Of a stretch of DNA of 39,245 nucleotides, positions 25,441-34,344 are shown piece by piece. Position 1 is the first letter of the stretch. The number at the start of each line of letters is the position of its first letter. The notes beneath the pieces were generated by a model. That model made no database searches. It was given only the letters and a program-made list of their open reading frames with translations, and was not told the DNA's origin. Source of the DNA: Alphaproteobacteria bacterium (lineage in GTDB: Bacteria > Pseudomonadota > Alphaproteobacteria > UBA11136); assembly GCA_016776635.1 (NCBI GenBank), contig JADHSZ010000022.1, forward strand, positions 1 through 39,245, in the 5' to 3' direction. Made by a program: the position numbers and the translations under genes.

Positions 25441-26754
25441 ATGCTGCAAAGGATACCTCGTATTGGCATGAAGGTTTCTCGGGGACATAGCCGTAGCCAT
25501 TCTTCGGGCGCTATACCGGGATGGCATGGCCGTCAGGCCGTGACCGCCCTGGCGTTTGTTCTGTTCATGGCTGTCTTCTGCCTGTCCCAGTCCGTGGGCA
25601 TGGTGGCTGCCCCACCTGTCCTGGCGGAAGAGAGCGGCATCACGGCCTCGGACTTGCTGAAGAAGCTCAAGGACGCCAAGAAAAAAGCCGCAGCCCGCAA
25701 AAAGGCCATCCTCGAGAGCGCCGCCCCGCCGCAGAAACAGAAAAAGGCAGAACCCACGCCGCAGAAACTCATCCCACCCCCGCCAGAAGAAAAGACGGTC
25801 AAAGAGGATCCGGTCAAGGAAGCCATGCCTAAGGAGGAGGAATCCGGGAAGGTGGCCGCCGAGGAAACACCTCCCAAGGCCGAGTCCCCCGGGATCGAAC
25901 CAGAAACCGAACCTAAGGCCGCGATGAAGGCGGCGCCGGAAAAACAATCCCAACCGGAGCAGGCTAAACCGGCAGGCTCCCGGGCGGCGGAACTGGCGGC
26001 TAAACTGCGGGCCGCCAGGGGTGCTCCGCCCAAGAAGAAAAGGCCACCCGCTGCTAAGAAAGACGAATCAACATCCACGTCCTCCCCCCCGCCGAAAGCG
26101 ACCGAGGATAAAGCCGGGGGAAAAACCAGGAAGAAAAAAGAACTGGTGAAGGCAGCACCGGACAAGGCCAAGTCCTCAAAAAAAGGCGCCCCGATACCGC
26201 TGTTCGGAACTAAGGAAGTGCGCTCGGCCAATCTCAAGCCCTTCCCTAAATGGACGGGCGTAATAGACCGTTATTTTTCGGACGCAAATGTGAAAAAAGG
26301 CTCGTGTGAAAAGACGAAATTCAACAAATGCCATCTGAAAGCGTGGAAGTCCTTTCTCAAGAAGATCGAGGGGAAGGACAGGAAGACCCAGATCAAAAAA
26401 GTGAACGACTTTATGAACAGGGCCAAATACATCGTCGATACGAAGAACTACCAGCAGCCTGATTACTGGGCGACGCCGGGGCAGTTTTTTAACAAGAACG
26501 GCGATTGTGAGGATTACGCCATTGCCAAATACATGTCTTTGCGCGCCCTTGGATTTGGAAATGAGGATATGCGCATCGTCGTGCTCCAGGATCTGAATCT
26601 GAAAATTCCCCACGCCGTTCTCGCCGTTTATACCGATAATGGCCCGGTCCTTCTCGACAACCAGATTCCGCAGGTGATTCCGGCCAAGAGCGTTTTCCAC
26701 TACAAGCCGGTCTATTCCATGAATGAAAACTTCTGGTGGCTACACCGGGGGTAA
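25441..26754 (+). CDS. LapG-like periplasmic cysteine protease (BTLCP family) with long Lys/Pro-rich linker
   Basis: The 437-residue protein has an N-terminal signal or anchor helix (about residues 32-62). A roughly 190-residue linker very rich in Lys, Pro, Ala and Glu follows, then a C-terminal transglutaminase-like cysteine peptidase domain (about 255-437). The catalytic triad is visible: C356 in NGDCEDYAIAKY, H391 in PHAVLAVY and D406 in LLDNQIP. The DCED motif also carries the calcium-ligand residues known for LapG. LapG-type enzymes cleave large surface adhesins in the periplasm. Ordinary members are about 200 residues, so the linker is unusual. An ATG at 25468 is an alternative start. 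No adhesin substrate is encoded in the window. Confidence 0.83.
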   Translation: MLQRIPRIGMKVSRGHSRSHSSGAIPGWHGRQAVTALAFVLFMAVFCLSQSVGMVAAPPVLAEESGITASDLLKKLKDAKKKAAARKKAILESAAPPQKQKKAEPTPQKLIPPPPEEKTVKEDPVKEAMPKEEESGKVAAEETPPKAESPGIEPETEPKAAMKAAPEKQSQPEQAKPAGSRAAELAAKLRAARGAPPKKKRPPAAKKDESTSTSSPPPKATEDKAGGKTRKKKELVKAAPDKAKSSKKGAPIPLFGTKEVRSANLKPFPKWTGVIDRYFSDANVKKGSCEKTKFNKCHLKAWKSFLKKIEGKDRKTQIKKVNDFMNRAKYIVDTKNYQQPDYWATPGQFFNKNGDCEDYAIAKYMSLRALGFGNEDMRIVVLQDLNLKIPHAVLAVYTDNGPVLLDNQIPQVIPAKSVFHYKPVYSMNENFWWLHRG

Positions 26755-26793
26755 CATCCCGGGTATAGGAACAAAAAAGAGGAGCTAGCGGCC

Positions 26794-28206
26794 ATGGAAC
26801 GTGCTCTCGCCTTTGCCTCGAACGCCCGAAGGGTTGTCGGCGGGGTTCTCCGTGCCGGTGACGCCGCGGTGGTCTTCGTTGCCGGCTTCGTGTCCTATTG
26901 GCTGCGTCACGGGAATCTGGACCTTCCCGAAAACTATCTCGTGGCAGTGGTGATCGGTACACTGCTCACCATTAATTATCACCACATGGGGCGTCTCTAC
27001 GAGTTCCGGAATCTCCGCAGCCTGGCGCGCCAGTTCGGACCGCTGACCGTGAGCTGGGTGGCCGTGATTTTGACCCTGATTGCGCTGGGCTATTTCACCA
27101 AGACGTCGGATACCTTTTCGCGAATATGGATGTCGCTGTGGCTGGGCATGAATCTGGGCGGATTTTTGCTGTTGCGGCTGGGCGCGGTCCTGCAATTGGA
27201 ATCATGGCGCCGTAAGGGCAAGCTCAGAACCAATCTCGCTATTGCGGGCAGCGGTGATCTGGGGGCGTCATTGGTGAGTCACCTTCAGGAGCGGGGGGAT
27301 CCAGCCCTTCAATTGGTGGGAATCTTCGATGACGAAAGCCCAGGCACGCCCACCGGGGAAGGGGAGCGGGCGCTCAGCGGGTCCATATCGGACCTCCTTC
27401 ATCTTGTGCGCGACAACGTTGTGGACGAGATCGTGGTTGCCCTGCCCCTGCAGGCGAAAGACAGGCTCAGCAGTATTCTAACCAAGCTCCAGGCCGTGCC
27501 CGTAGATGTGCGCCTGTGCCCCGAGATCGTGGAACTTTCCGTCCCCATCCACGGGTACAGCGTGCGTGCCGGTATGCCTATGCTGGATGTCTTCGAGCGT
27601 CCGCTGGGGGGGTGGAGCCTGATCGTGAAAACTATCGAGGACTATATTCTGGGATCGCTTCTGCTGGTTCTCTTTCTTCCGGTTATGGCTCTTATCGCGA
27701 TGGCGATCCGCCTTGAAGGCCCCGGCCCCATATTGTTCCGGCAGCCCCGCTATGGCTTCAATAACAATGAATTCGCCGTCTTCAAGTTCCGTACCATGGG
27801 CGTGGAGGCGGGTGAGGATTCCCATGTCCCCCAAGCTCAGCGGAACGACCCCAGAGTCACCCGCGTCGGCGCCTTTCTGCGGCGCACCAGCCTTGATGAA
27901 CTGCCGCAACTCTTCAACGTCATAAAGGGTCAGATGTCCATCGTCGGCCCCCGGCCCCATGCGGTTGCCCACAACAAGCACTATGCCAAAATCATCAATG
28001 AGTATCTTGGCCGTCACAAGGTCAAGCCGGGGATTACCGGCTGGGCCCAGATTAATGGCCTGCGTGGCGAAACCGATACGCCGGACAAAATGCAGAGGCG
28101 TGTGGAATACGATCTTTTTTATATCGAGCACTGGTCCCTGTCCTTTGATTTGAGAATTATTTTTCTGACTCCTTTCGTGATTCTTGTGGACTCTCACGCC
28201 TATTGA
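26794..28206 (+). CDS. Initiating undecaprenyl-phosphate sugar-phosphate transferase, WcaJ type
   Basis: The 470-residue protein is a polyisoprenyl-phosphate hexose-1-phosphate transferase. Four hydrophobic segments lie in the first 150 residues, then a Rossmann-like domain ([17 protein letters not shown]), one more membrane segment near 285-305 and the catalytic domain. In that domain [21 protein letters not shown] (catalytic Asp-Glu) and VGPRPHA are present. The [20 protein letters not shown] block is typical of the WcaJ/glucose-1-phosphate subgroup. It attaches the first sugar phosphate, probably glucose, to the lipid carrier. GAGGAG precedes the ATG. It lies 39 bases after the protease gene, so they may share a transcript. 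Confidence 0.93.
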   Translation: MERALAFASNARRVVGGVLRAGDAAVVFVAGFVSYWLRHGNLDLPENYLVAVVIGTLLTINYHHMGRLYEFRNLRSLARQFGPLTVSWVAVILTLIALGYFTKTSDTFSRIWMSLWLGMNLGGFLLLRLGAVLQLESWRRKGKLRTNLAIAGSGDLGASLVSHLQERGDPALQLVGIFDDESPGTPTGEGERALSGSISDLLHLVRDNVVDEIVVALPLQAKDRLSSILTKLQAVPVDVRLCPEIVELSVPIHGYSVRAGMPMLDVFERPLGGWSLIVKTIEDYILGSLLLVLFLPVMALIAMAIRLEGPGPILFRQPRYGFNNNEFAVFKFRTMGVEAGEDSHVPQAQRNDPRVTRVGAFLRRTSLDELPQLFNVIKGQMSIVGPRPHAVAHNKHYAKIINEYLGRHKVKPGITGWAQINGLRGETDTPDKMQRRVEYDLFYIEHWSLSFDLRIIFLTPFVILVDSHAY

Positions 28207-28333
28207 CCGTGCCTAAAAACGGCCTTCTCCGCAGCGACCTCATACGTGGTTTGTTTCCCAAATCCGTTTCAATGAGGTAGCCTGTGCCAAGCTGGCGTAA
28301 TGGTGATGGAATAAAAAGAGGGGCACTGCCGCC

Positions 28334-29743
28334 ATGGCTCGATTGATCTTCTGGGCGTTGATGGCTTTGGTTGCTCTTGCCCCACTTCCTTTCGCCAGCA
28401 ACCGGCCCTGGTCCTGGAGTCTGCTTAGTCTTCTGGTGGGGCTCCTTCTCGTTTTGTGGGCGTTTGCCCTGATTTTCGACCGTGCCGCTTGGACCGGCGA
28501 TGTCAGACGCACCATGATGCAGGTGACGTGGCGGCGGTTCTGGTTGGGGGCCTTGTTTTTCGCGGCCATGGTGGGTTGGCTCGTGGCCCAGGCAACCCCC
28601 GGGATTTTTCCCGAATGGCACAATCCGGTATGGACGGAAGCCGCAGACATCCTGGGCATACCCGTAACCTCGGCCATCAGCCTCAATCCCCAGCAAAGCG
28701 CCTCGGCCCTGATGCTTATTATCGTATATGGCGGTGTTTTCTGGTTGGCCATGCAGTACGGGCGGCGCGAGGAATGGGCCTTCAAGGCTTTGTGGACGGT
28801 GTGCTTCGCCGGGGCCTGCTATGCTTTTTACGGACTTTTGGTCCATCTCGGCCATTACGACATGATTCTTTGGTACAAAAAATGGGCCTATCATTCCTCG
28901 CTCACCAGCACCTTCGTCAACCGCAACAATTACGCTACCTATGCGGGACTCACGCTGTTGGTTTCATTGGTGCTGACCATGCGCGAAATGCAGCGCACCG
29001 CACCCGCAGGCATATTCAGCCGCTACGGGATTCTGGAATTTCTCGACAATATGAGCTTCAAGCTGATTTTCCTCATCGTCTCCACGGTCATGATCGCCAC
29101 GGCCCTGCTGCTGACCCAGTCGCGCGGCGGATTCATCAGTTCTCTGGTGGGCGTATTTGCCCTTTTCGTGGCCATGGCCATGAACCAAAGAAAGCGCAAG
29201 CGGGCCATTATCTCTTCCTTCCTGGTGATGGCCGTGGCCGGCTACGTCCTGATAAGCGTCAGCGGCGGCGGGACACTGACACGTCTTGCGGGTACCGGCG
29301 CCGGGGATATTGGCGGCACCCGCCAGAAGATTTTTGCCATCGCCAAGGAAGCCGCCATCGACGCGCCGTCCACCGGCACCGGGCTTGGCACCTTTCAAGA
29401 TATCTTCCACCAATACCGTGGTACCGACTGGTATGTCTGGACCCCCGCCTTCGATCGCGCCCACAACACCTATCTTGAATTAATAATCGAGATGGGGCTG
29501 GTGCCCACTTTGGCGCTGATTCTTTTATTTGTGGGGCTGACGGTTCTGTGTCTACGCGGTGTTATCAAACGCAGGCGCCATGCCATGTATCCCTGTATCG
29601 CGGTGGCGGCCACGGCGCTGGTGGGCACCCATGCGCTGATTGATTTCAGTATTCAGATACCCGCCGTTGCCGTGACCTATTTTCTGTTGCTTGGGATCGG
29701 CTACAGCCAGTCATGGGGCAGTGGCGACCGTAGATCATCTTAG
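28334..29743 (+). CDS. Second O-antigen polymerase/ligase-type membrane protein (Wzy/WaaL family)
   Basis: The 469-residue protein has about 12 hydrophobic segments. The large periplasmic loop contains GTGLGTFQDIFHQYRGTD and then AHNTYLELIIEMGLVPTLAL, the conserved His-Asn and Glu-x-Gly signature of the Wzy_C family. TQSRGGFISSLVG in the preceding helix is also typical. It follows the WcaJ-type transferase by 127 bases; AGAGGGG lies ahead of the ATG. Given its place between the initiating transferase and the Wzc-like gene, polymerase of the exported polysaccharide is the most likely role. It converges on the gene at 29775. Confidence 0.85.
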   Translation: MARLIFWALMALVALAPLPFASNRPWSWSLLSLLVGLLLVLWAFALIFDRAAWTGDVRRTMMQVTWRRFWLGALFFAAMVGWLVAQATPGIFPEWHNPVWTEAADILGIPVTSAISLNPQQSASALMLIIVYGGVFWLAMQYGRREEWAFKALWTVCFAGACYAFYGLLVHLGHYDMILWYKKWAYHSSLTSTFVNRNNYATYAGLTLLVSLVLTMREMQRTAPAGIFSRYGILEFLDNMSFKLIFLIVSTVMIATALLLTQSRGGFISSLVGVFALFVAMAMNQRKRKRAIISSFLVMAVAGYVLISVSGGGTLTRLAGTGAGDIGGTRQKIFAIAKEAAIDAPSTGTGLGTFQDIFHQYRGTDWYVWTPAFDRAHNTYLELIIEMGLVPTLALILLFVGLTVLCLRGVIKRRRHAMYPCIAVAATALVGTHALIDFSIQIPAVAVTYFLLLGIGYSQSWGSGDRRSS

Positions 29744-29774
29744 ATCCGGGCCGTCGGGGCAGGAGTTCGCGGCC

Positions 29775-30461
29775 TTACAGGCGCAGGTATTTTCCCAGGA
29801 ATTTCTTTGCCAGATCAGGGTGGCCGGCCAAGGCCTTGCGCACCACGGGAAGGCCGTAGCGCCGTTTTGTTACCTTGGCAAGGCGGTCGGGATAGTAAAG
29901 AGCGGCGCGGACGATCTGCTTGGAAATCAGTTCACGCCCTTCCTCGCTTAGCTTGGGCCATGCAAGCAGGCCCATCTCCACGTTGGAGAGCACCAGCTTT
30001 GGTTCAAAGGGCGCCGATTCCACCGACATCCGGAGCAGTGGTTCCAGTTCCGGACCTACCCCCTGTTTGATCACGGAGGCCAGGGCCAGCTGGTTCCACG
30101 CATAGGGCTGAAGCGGGCGCATGGCGAGACCGGCTTTCTGGGCCTTGATGCTGAGTTCCAAAAACCTTTTGCCTTCGGGGGTGTCGAATCCGGCGGTTTT
30201 AGCCTGGGCCAGGCGTATTTCGCCGAGACGTGTCCACATCCCACCATCCGTCATCCAGCCCAGGGCCAGGGTATGGCCCTTGGCGGCCAGCGCCAGTTTG
30301 GGGGCGCTGATATCCCGCCCATAGCTCAGTTCTTCGAGGACATCGCCAAAATTGGAAACGTAGAGGCTGCTGAACAGGCGCGGCAACGACAACCATATCA
30401 CCGCGGCGCCCATGGCGAATATGATCAGAGCAGTAATGAAACGGCTGGCAAACCCGGCCAC
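29775..30461 (-). CDS. Small membrane-anchored helical protein next to the Wzc-like gene
   Basis: This 228-residue protein has one N-terminal helix (about 8-28, ITALIIFAMGAAVIWLSLP) and a soluble helical body facing the periplasm. Stretches such as FLELSIKAQKAGLAMRPLQPYAWNQLALA suggest TPR-like helices. The start is a GTG at 30461 with AAAAGGA upstream. It lies 26 bases after the wzc-like stop and must be co-transcribed with it. Similar small proteins beside Wzy or Wzc genes are common but uncharacterised. It could act as an accessory subunit for polymerisation or chain-length control; this is inference from position. Confidence 0.75.
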   Translation of the reverse strand: MAGFASRFITALIIFAMGAAVIWLSLPRLFSSLYVSNFGDVLEELSYGRDISAPKLALAAKGHTLALGWMTDGGMWTRLGEIRLAQAKTAGFDTPEGKRFLELSIKAQKAGLAMRPLQPYAWNQLALASVIKQGVGPELEPLLRMSVESAPFEPKLVLSNVEMGLLAWPKLSEEGRELISKQIVRAALYYPDRLAKVTKRRYGLPVVRKALAGHPDLAKKFLGKYLRL

Positions 30462-30487
30462 GGCGGCATCCTTTTCAGTGGAGCGGC

Positions 30488-32806
30488 CTAACCATCCTCA
30501 AGATAGTATTTGGCGTATCCACCCTGATAGAATCCGGAATCAGCATAATGATATTGCGAATGTCGGCTGACGTCTACCTGGCTAAGCACGACTCCGGCCA
30601 TATCAGCCCCCGTGGCCACCAGCTGCCGGATGGCGGATATTGCCTGATCGCGCGGGGTCTTTTCCCAGCGCACCACGAACATGATCTTGTCCACCACGCG
30701 CACCAGAACCAGAACGTCGGAAACGGCAAGCAAGGGCGGCATATCGAGGATGACAAGATCATACATTTTTTCCAGCCGCATCAGGAGAGCCTTCATGGAT
30801 TCCGAACCCAGGAGATCGGTGGGGTTGGGCACGCGAGAGCCCGCCGTCATGTAGTGGACGCCGGAACAGGGCTCGATCTCGATTACGTCGTCCAGCGGTA
30901 CGCCGCCCGCCAGATGATCGCCCAGGCCAAGTCCGTTGGGAACTTCCAGCTGTTCGTTGAGGCTGGGGCTGCGCAGGTCACAGTCGATGATAATAGCGCG
31001 CTGTCCCGCCTTGGCCGTGGCGGCGGCAATGGCAAGCGATGTGGTGGATTTGCCCTCATTGGGCATGGCCGAGGTGACGGCTACTGTGCTCGGCGGATGA
31101 TCGACGCTGGACAGCATCAGCCCCGTTCGCAAGGTCCGCACCGCCTCGCCATAGCTGGAGTTGGGTTTCTCGGCGGCGATTTCATGGGGCTTTTTATTCT
31201 TGGCGTCATGGACAAGCGGCAGCATGCCAAGGGAGGACTGGCCCGTCAGCTGTTCAATCTGTGTAATGCTGCGGAAGCCTGAGTCCAGGAATTCCGCCAG
31301 GAAAGCAAGGGCCAGACCGAGAACCAGGGAAAGCACCATGGCGGCCACAATCATCAGCTTCTTGCGCGGATAAAACGGCCAGGCCGGCGCGATGGCCTTC
31401 GAGATGATCCTGGCGTCGGCGGTCAGCAGGGCCTCGTCCTGGATGTCGGTTTCCTTGTAGCGCTCAAGGAACGTCTCATAGAGCTGCTTGCTGGCGTTGA
31501 CCTCGCTCAACAGCTGTCGCACGGTAACCTCGGCCTCGCCCTGTTCGCCGAGAATACTCTCAAGCCGCTTTACTTCCTTTTCCAGATTGGCTTCGCGAAC
31601 GGCGGAGATTTCCAGCTCGTTGGACTGGTTAATGATGATCTTGTTGACCTCGGCGGCGATCTTTTCCTTCAAATCCGCGTACTCGTTCTTGGCCAGCATC
31701 ATCTTCGGATAGCCTTCGCGGTACTGGGTCTCCATTTCCGAGATTTTACGGACCACCTCGGTTTCCTGCTCGCGCAGGCGCTGGATCAGGGGCGAATCGA
31801 GAACCGCGGCGGCAGTTTCAATGCCGCCTTCGGATTCCAAGAGGGTCTGGATCTGTTCCGCCCGGGCCTCGGCCTCGGAGCGGGCGTTGCGGGCCTCCAC
31901 CAGCTGTTTACTCAGCGTGGCCAGCTGTTGCTGATAAAGCGACATGTCGCCGAGCTCGACAATTCCGGAGACATGGCGGAACTCTTCAAGGATGAGCTCC
32001 TTCTCGGCCACCTCTTCTTTAAGTTCGCGGACGCGCTCGCTGAGCCAGATTGAGGCCTTGGCCGTAGCTTCGCTCTTCACCCTGATCTGGTCCTCGATGT
32101 ACAGCTCGGCCGCCGTATTCGCCAGCTTGGCCGCTATGGACGGGTTCTCCAGCACATAGCTCACTTCGATAATGTGGGAACGTTCCTCGGGTTCGGCATC
32201 GAGCCCGTCGAGATAGATGTCGATGACTTCCTCGAAGAGAATCATTTCCTCTTCTTCGGGGGAAATCTCATCAATCTCTTCATCCCCCTCCAGGCTTTCG
32301 ATTTCAGCACCTTGGCCCAGCATGGTGCGCAGGGGATCGAGAACGGTATCGCCAAGCCAGACTTTGACGGCGTGCTTCACCGCCGATAAGAGACTCGGTT
32401 CCGGCGGTCGCAATTCGTAATTAAAGAGGGAGCTCTCCATCAGCTTGAGCTTTTCCACGGCACGCCGGCCCAACTCCCGGGAGGTGATAATCGCGGCCTC
32501 GGTTTCGTTGGTGTAATAGTCGGTGCTGATGCCCTGGGACACGGTATCGATGTCCACCACGTTCTGGCTGGTGTCCATCACCACCACAAGGGTCTTGGCG
32601 CGGTAAAGCGGTGTCAGCTGGTTGACGTACAGCACGGCAATACTGGTGATAAGGGCAACGATGCCCAGAATCATGACCTTGCGGCGGCGTAGAACGCCCA
32701 GGATTTTGCGCAGGTCAATAGCCTCGCCATAGTCACCCTCACCGTATCCACCCCGGTCGGCGACCATACGGCTGACATTGGCGGGCAGTCGGTCGACCCT
32801 GCTCAT
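30488..32806 (-). CDS. wzc: Wzc-like polysaccharide co-polymerase with BY-type tyrosine kinase domain
   Basis: The 772-residue protein sits in the inner membrane and controls polymer length and export. The N-terminal Wzz domain is bounded by helices at about 42-62 and 485-506, with long coiled-coil-like helices at about 255-460. The cytoplasmic kinase domain has Walker A AMPNEGKST (580-588), Walker A' IIIDCDLRSP (605-613) and Walker B VILDMPP (685-691). The last 25 residues hold six tyrosines (Y752, Y754, Y760, Y764, Y767, Y768), the autophosphorylation cluster. Residues 168-210 are strongly acidic (EEEIDEISPEEEE-like), in keeping with acidic inserts elsewhere in the locus. The BY-kinase signature is complete. 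No Wzb-type phosphatase gene is adjacent. Confidence 0.92.
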   Translation of the reverse strand: MSRVDRLPANVSRMVADRGGYGEGDYGEAIDLRKILGVLRRRKVMILGIVALITSIAVLYVNQLTPLYRAKTLVVVMDTSQNVVDIDTVSQGISTDYYTNETEAAIITSRELGRRAVEKLKLMESSLFNYELRPPEPSLLSAVKHAVKVWLGDTVLDPLRTMLGQGAEIESLEGDEEIDEISPEEEEMILFEEVIDIYLDGLDAEPEERSHIIEVSYVLENPSIAAKLANTAAELYIEDQIRVKSEATAKASIWLSERVRELKEEVAEKELILEEFRHVSGIVELGDMSLYQQQLATLSKQLVEARNARSEAEARAEQIQTLLESEGGIETAAAVLDSPLIQRLREQETEVVRKISEMETQYREGYPKMMLAKNEYADLKEKIAAEVNKIIINQSNELEISAVREANLEKEVKRLESILGEQGEAEVTVRQLLSEVNASKQLYETFLERYKETDIQDEALLTADARIISKAIAPAWPFYPRKKLMIVAAMVLSLVLGLALAFLAEFLDSGFRSITQIEQLTGQSSLGMLPLVHDAKNKKPHEIAAEKPNSSYGEAVRTLRTGLMLSSVDHPPSTVAVTSAMPNEGKSTTSLAIAAATAKAGQRAIIIDCDLRSPSLNEQLEVPNGLGLGDHLAGGVPLDDVIEIEPCSGVHYMTAGSRVPNPTDLLGSESMKALLMRLEKMYDLVILDMPPLLAVSDVLVLVRVVDKIMFVVRWEKTPRDQAISAIRQLVATGADMAGVVLSQVDVSRHSQYHYADSGFYQGGYAKYYLEDG

Positions 32807-33184
32807 ATCTGGCGCAAGACGGTCACGACGCCTCCCCCTTTATTCCATGCCCTTCCATGGCGCAGGGAACACGGTGCGCCATCTGCGGGGAAACCCCAAC
32901 GAACGACGTTCCTGTCCCTGACGGGAGTCCAAAAACCCAAAGAACCATTATACCGTTTTTCATATCTGTCATTCGAGTCATGCGAGTCCCTGAATAAGGA
33001 CGGTACTTTCCCCTTGCGGGAAAAACGCCGCCGCCACATCCGGCTTCTTCCTTATTCGGCAATTTAAGCGACCTCACAGGTTTCGTATAAAACGCATTGA
33101 AACAAAAGAATAAAGCTAAACTCAGCCAACCTTCATGCTCTCATGGTAAAAATAGTATTAATGCGGCTAAATTTTTATCTATCT

Positions 33185-33220
33185 GTGCTGTGCCAGCCAC
33201 CTGTATATGGTGTACAGCAC
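33185..33220. repeat. Nested inverted repeat upstream of the wzc-like gene
   Basis: Outer arms GTGCTGT (33185-33191) and ACAGCAC (33214-33220) enclose inner arms CACC and GGTG around the loop TGTATAT. It lies about 380-415 bases before the wzc-like start, in the AT-rich part of the intergenic region. It could be a regulator site or a leader hairpin. Confidence 0.4.
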
Positions 33221-33367
33221 CATTCGGCTCCCAATATGCAGGGAAATCGTCGAAAAATTTGGTGAAGAAATTTTCAGAGAATTTTTTTTATCGCAGCCCT
33301 GAACCGCCTTAAGTCCCAGTCTTCACGCTCCGGTTTTGGGGCCGGGCGGGACCGGGCACTCTTTATG

Positions 33368-33421
33368 CTTTATGGGGGATCGGTGATCCGGGGGCTTTAT
33401 GGGGGATCGGTGATCCGGGGG
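33368..33421. repeat. Perfect 27-bp tandem duplication
   Basis: Two identical 27-base units (33368-33394 and 33395-33421) lie head to tail just after the OPX gene stop. Each holds the small palindrome GGATC-GGT-GATCC. An extra partial TTTATG unit precedes the first copy. Function unknown. Confidence 0.8.
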
Positions 33422-33452
33422 CGGGCTCAGAGCGGGTCGGCCCTGAAGCGCT

Positions 33453-34322
33453 CTAAAACAGGCGCCGCACGGCCTCAAGGGTGTCACCGGGGCTAAGCGG
33501 CGCATCCAGGCCTGCCTTATATTCCACCCGGTCGCCCCCTTCGTCGCGGATAAGCTTGACCGCGCTTTGATAGCCCCTGCGGGTAAAACCGCCGGCCAGG
33601 GCGATGGCCTGGCGTACGTCGAGTCCGCTCACATAATCATAGCGTCCTGGTCGGGCGACCTCGCCGAGAACGTAAAAGGGGCGATAGTTGACCACGTCGA
33701 TATTGACTCTGGGGTCCACCAGATAGGATTCGTCCAGAATTTTCGTAACCCGTGCCTGGAATTCCGATGTGGTGAGGCCGGCGGCGTTGATTGGTCCTGC
33801 CAGGGGGAGCGAGATCTCTCCGTTCCCGGAAATCTCGAACTCCCCGGACAGATCGTTCTGGCCGAAAACGATGACGCTGAGGCGGTCGCCGGGACCGAGC
33901 CGATATTGCCGGGCGAGGGCGGCTTCCGGGTCCGCTTCCTCTTCCTCGTCTTCTCCGCCGAACAGGCTGTCCTCGTAATCTTCTTCCTCCTCCTCCTCCA
34001 TGGCCACATCGTCTTCGGCTGCCGCGTCTTCCTCATCTTCTTCCATAACCATATCCGCCGCTGCCTCGGCGTCGTCTTCCTCCATGGCCATATCGTCTTC
34101 GGCTACCATGTCTTCTTCCACCGCGGCGTCTTCCTCCATGGCTATGTCGTCTTCGGCGAATTCCTCTTCCTCCTCCATGGCGGCCTCATCCATTGTTGCC
34201 GGGGGGCTCCCGGCAGAGGACTCAGGTGCACTTAATTCCGGCAGGGAGGACAGCCCCGAGCCGCACCCCGTGAGCAAGGGGATAAAGAACAGAGCGAAGA
34301 AAACATTGCGGAGGTGAAGCAC
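33453..34322 (-). CDS. Polysaccharide export (OPX, Wza-like) lipoprotein with polyacidic insert
   Basis: The 289-residue lipoprotein has a signal peptide with lipobox LLTGC (C20). Residues about 45-131 form a low-complexity stretch in which I count about 50 Asp/Glu of 87, built from repeats like DMAMEEDD; there is no Lys or Arg between R5 and R138. The Poly_export domain follows (YRLGPGDRLSVIVFGQ near 140-155, GEISLPLAGPI near 168-178), then one SLBB-type domain (FYVLGEVARPGRYDYVSGL near 216-234). The protein stops soon after, so it lacks the C-terminal helix with which Wza crosses the outer membrane. The GTG start has AGGG upstream. It lies 22 bases after the barrel gene, its likely partner pore. 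Confidence 0.88.
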   Translation of the reverse strand: MLHLRNVFFALFFIPLLTGCGSGLSSLPELSAPESSAGSPPATMDEAAMEEEEEFAEDDIAMEEDAAVEEDMVAEDDMAMEEDDAEAAADMVMEEDEEDAAAEDDVAMEEEEEEDYEDSLFGGEDEEEEADPEAALARQYRLGPGDRLSVIVFGQNDLSGEFEISGNGEISLPLAGPINAAGLTTSEFQARVTKILDESYLVDPRVNIDVVNYRPFYVLGEVARPGRYDYVSGLDVRQAIALAGGFTRRGYQSAVKLIRDEGGDRVEYKAGLDAPLSPGDTLEAVRRLF

Positions 34323-34344
34323 GGTGAAACCCTATCGGTGAAGG

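Larger units (their letters stand above)
32807..33452. other. 646-base non-coding region between the wzc-like and OPX genes
   Basis: I see no credible gene here. The wzc-side part (32807-33070) is GC-rich, and 33090-33300 is clearly AT-rich, as expected for a promoter of the minus-strand wzc-like gene. It holds the inverted repeat at 33185-33220 and an AT-only hairpin (33254-33274) followed by eight T (33282-33289) on the plus strand. The OPX-side end has the tandem repeat at 33368-33421. The gap suggests that the wzc-like gene has its own promoter, apart from the barrel-OPX pair. Confidence 0.6.

Noticed and set aside
33097..33312. Plus-strand 71-codon open frame in the wzc leader region
   Set aside because: TTG start without a good ribosome-binding site, and it overlaps the inverted repeat; composition follows the AT-rich DNA.
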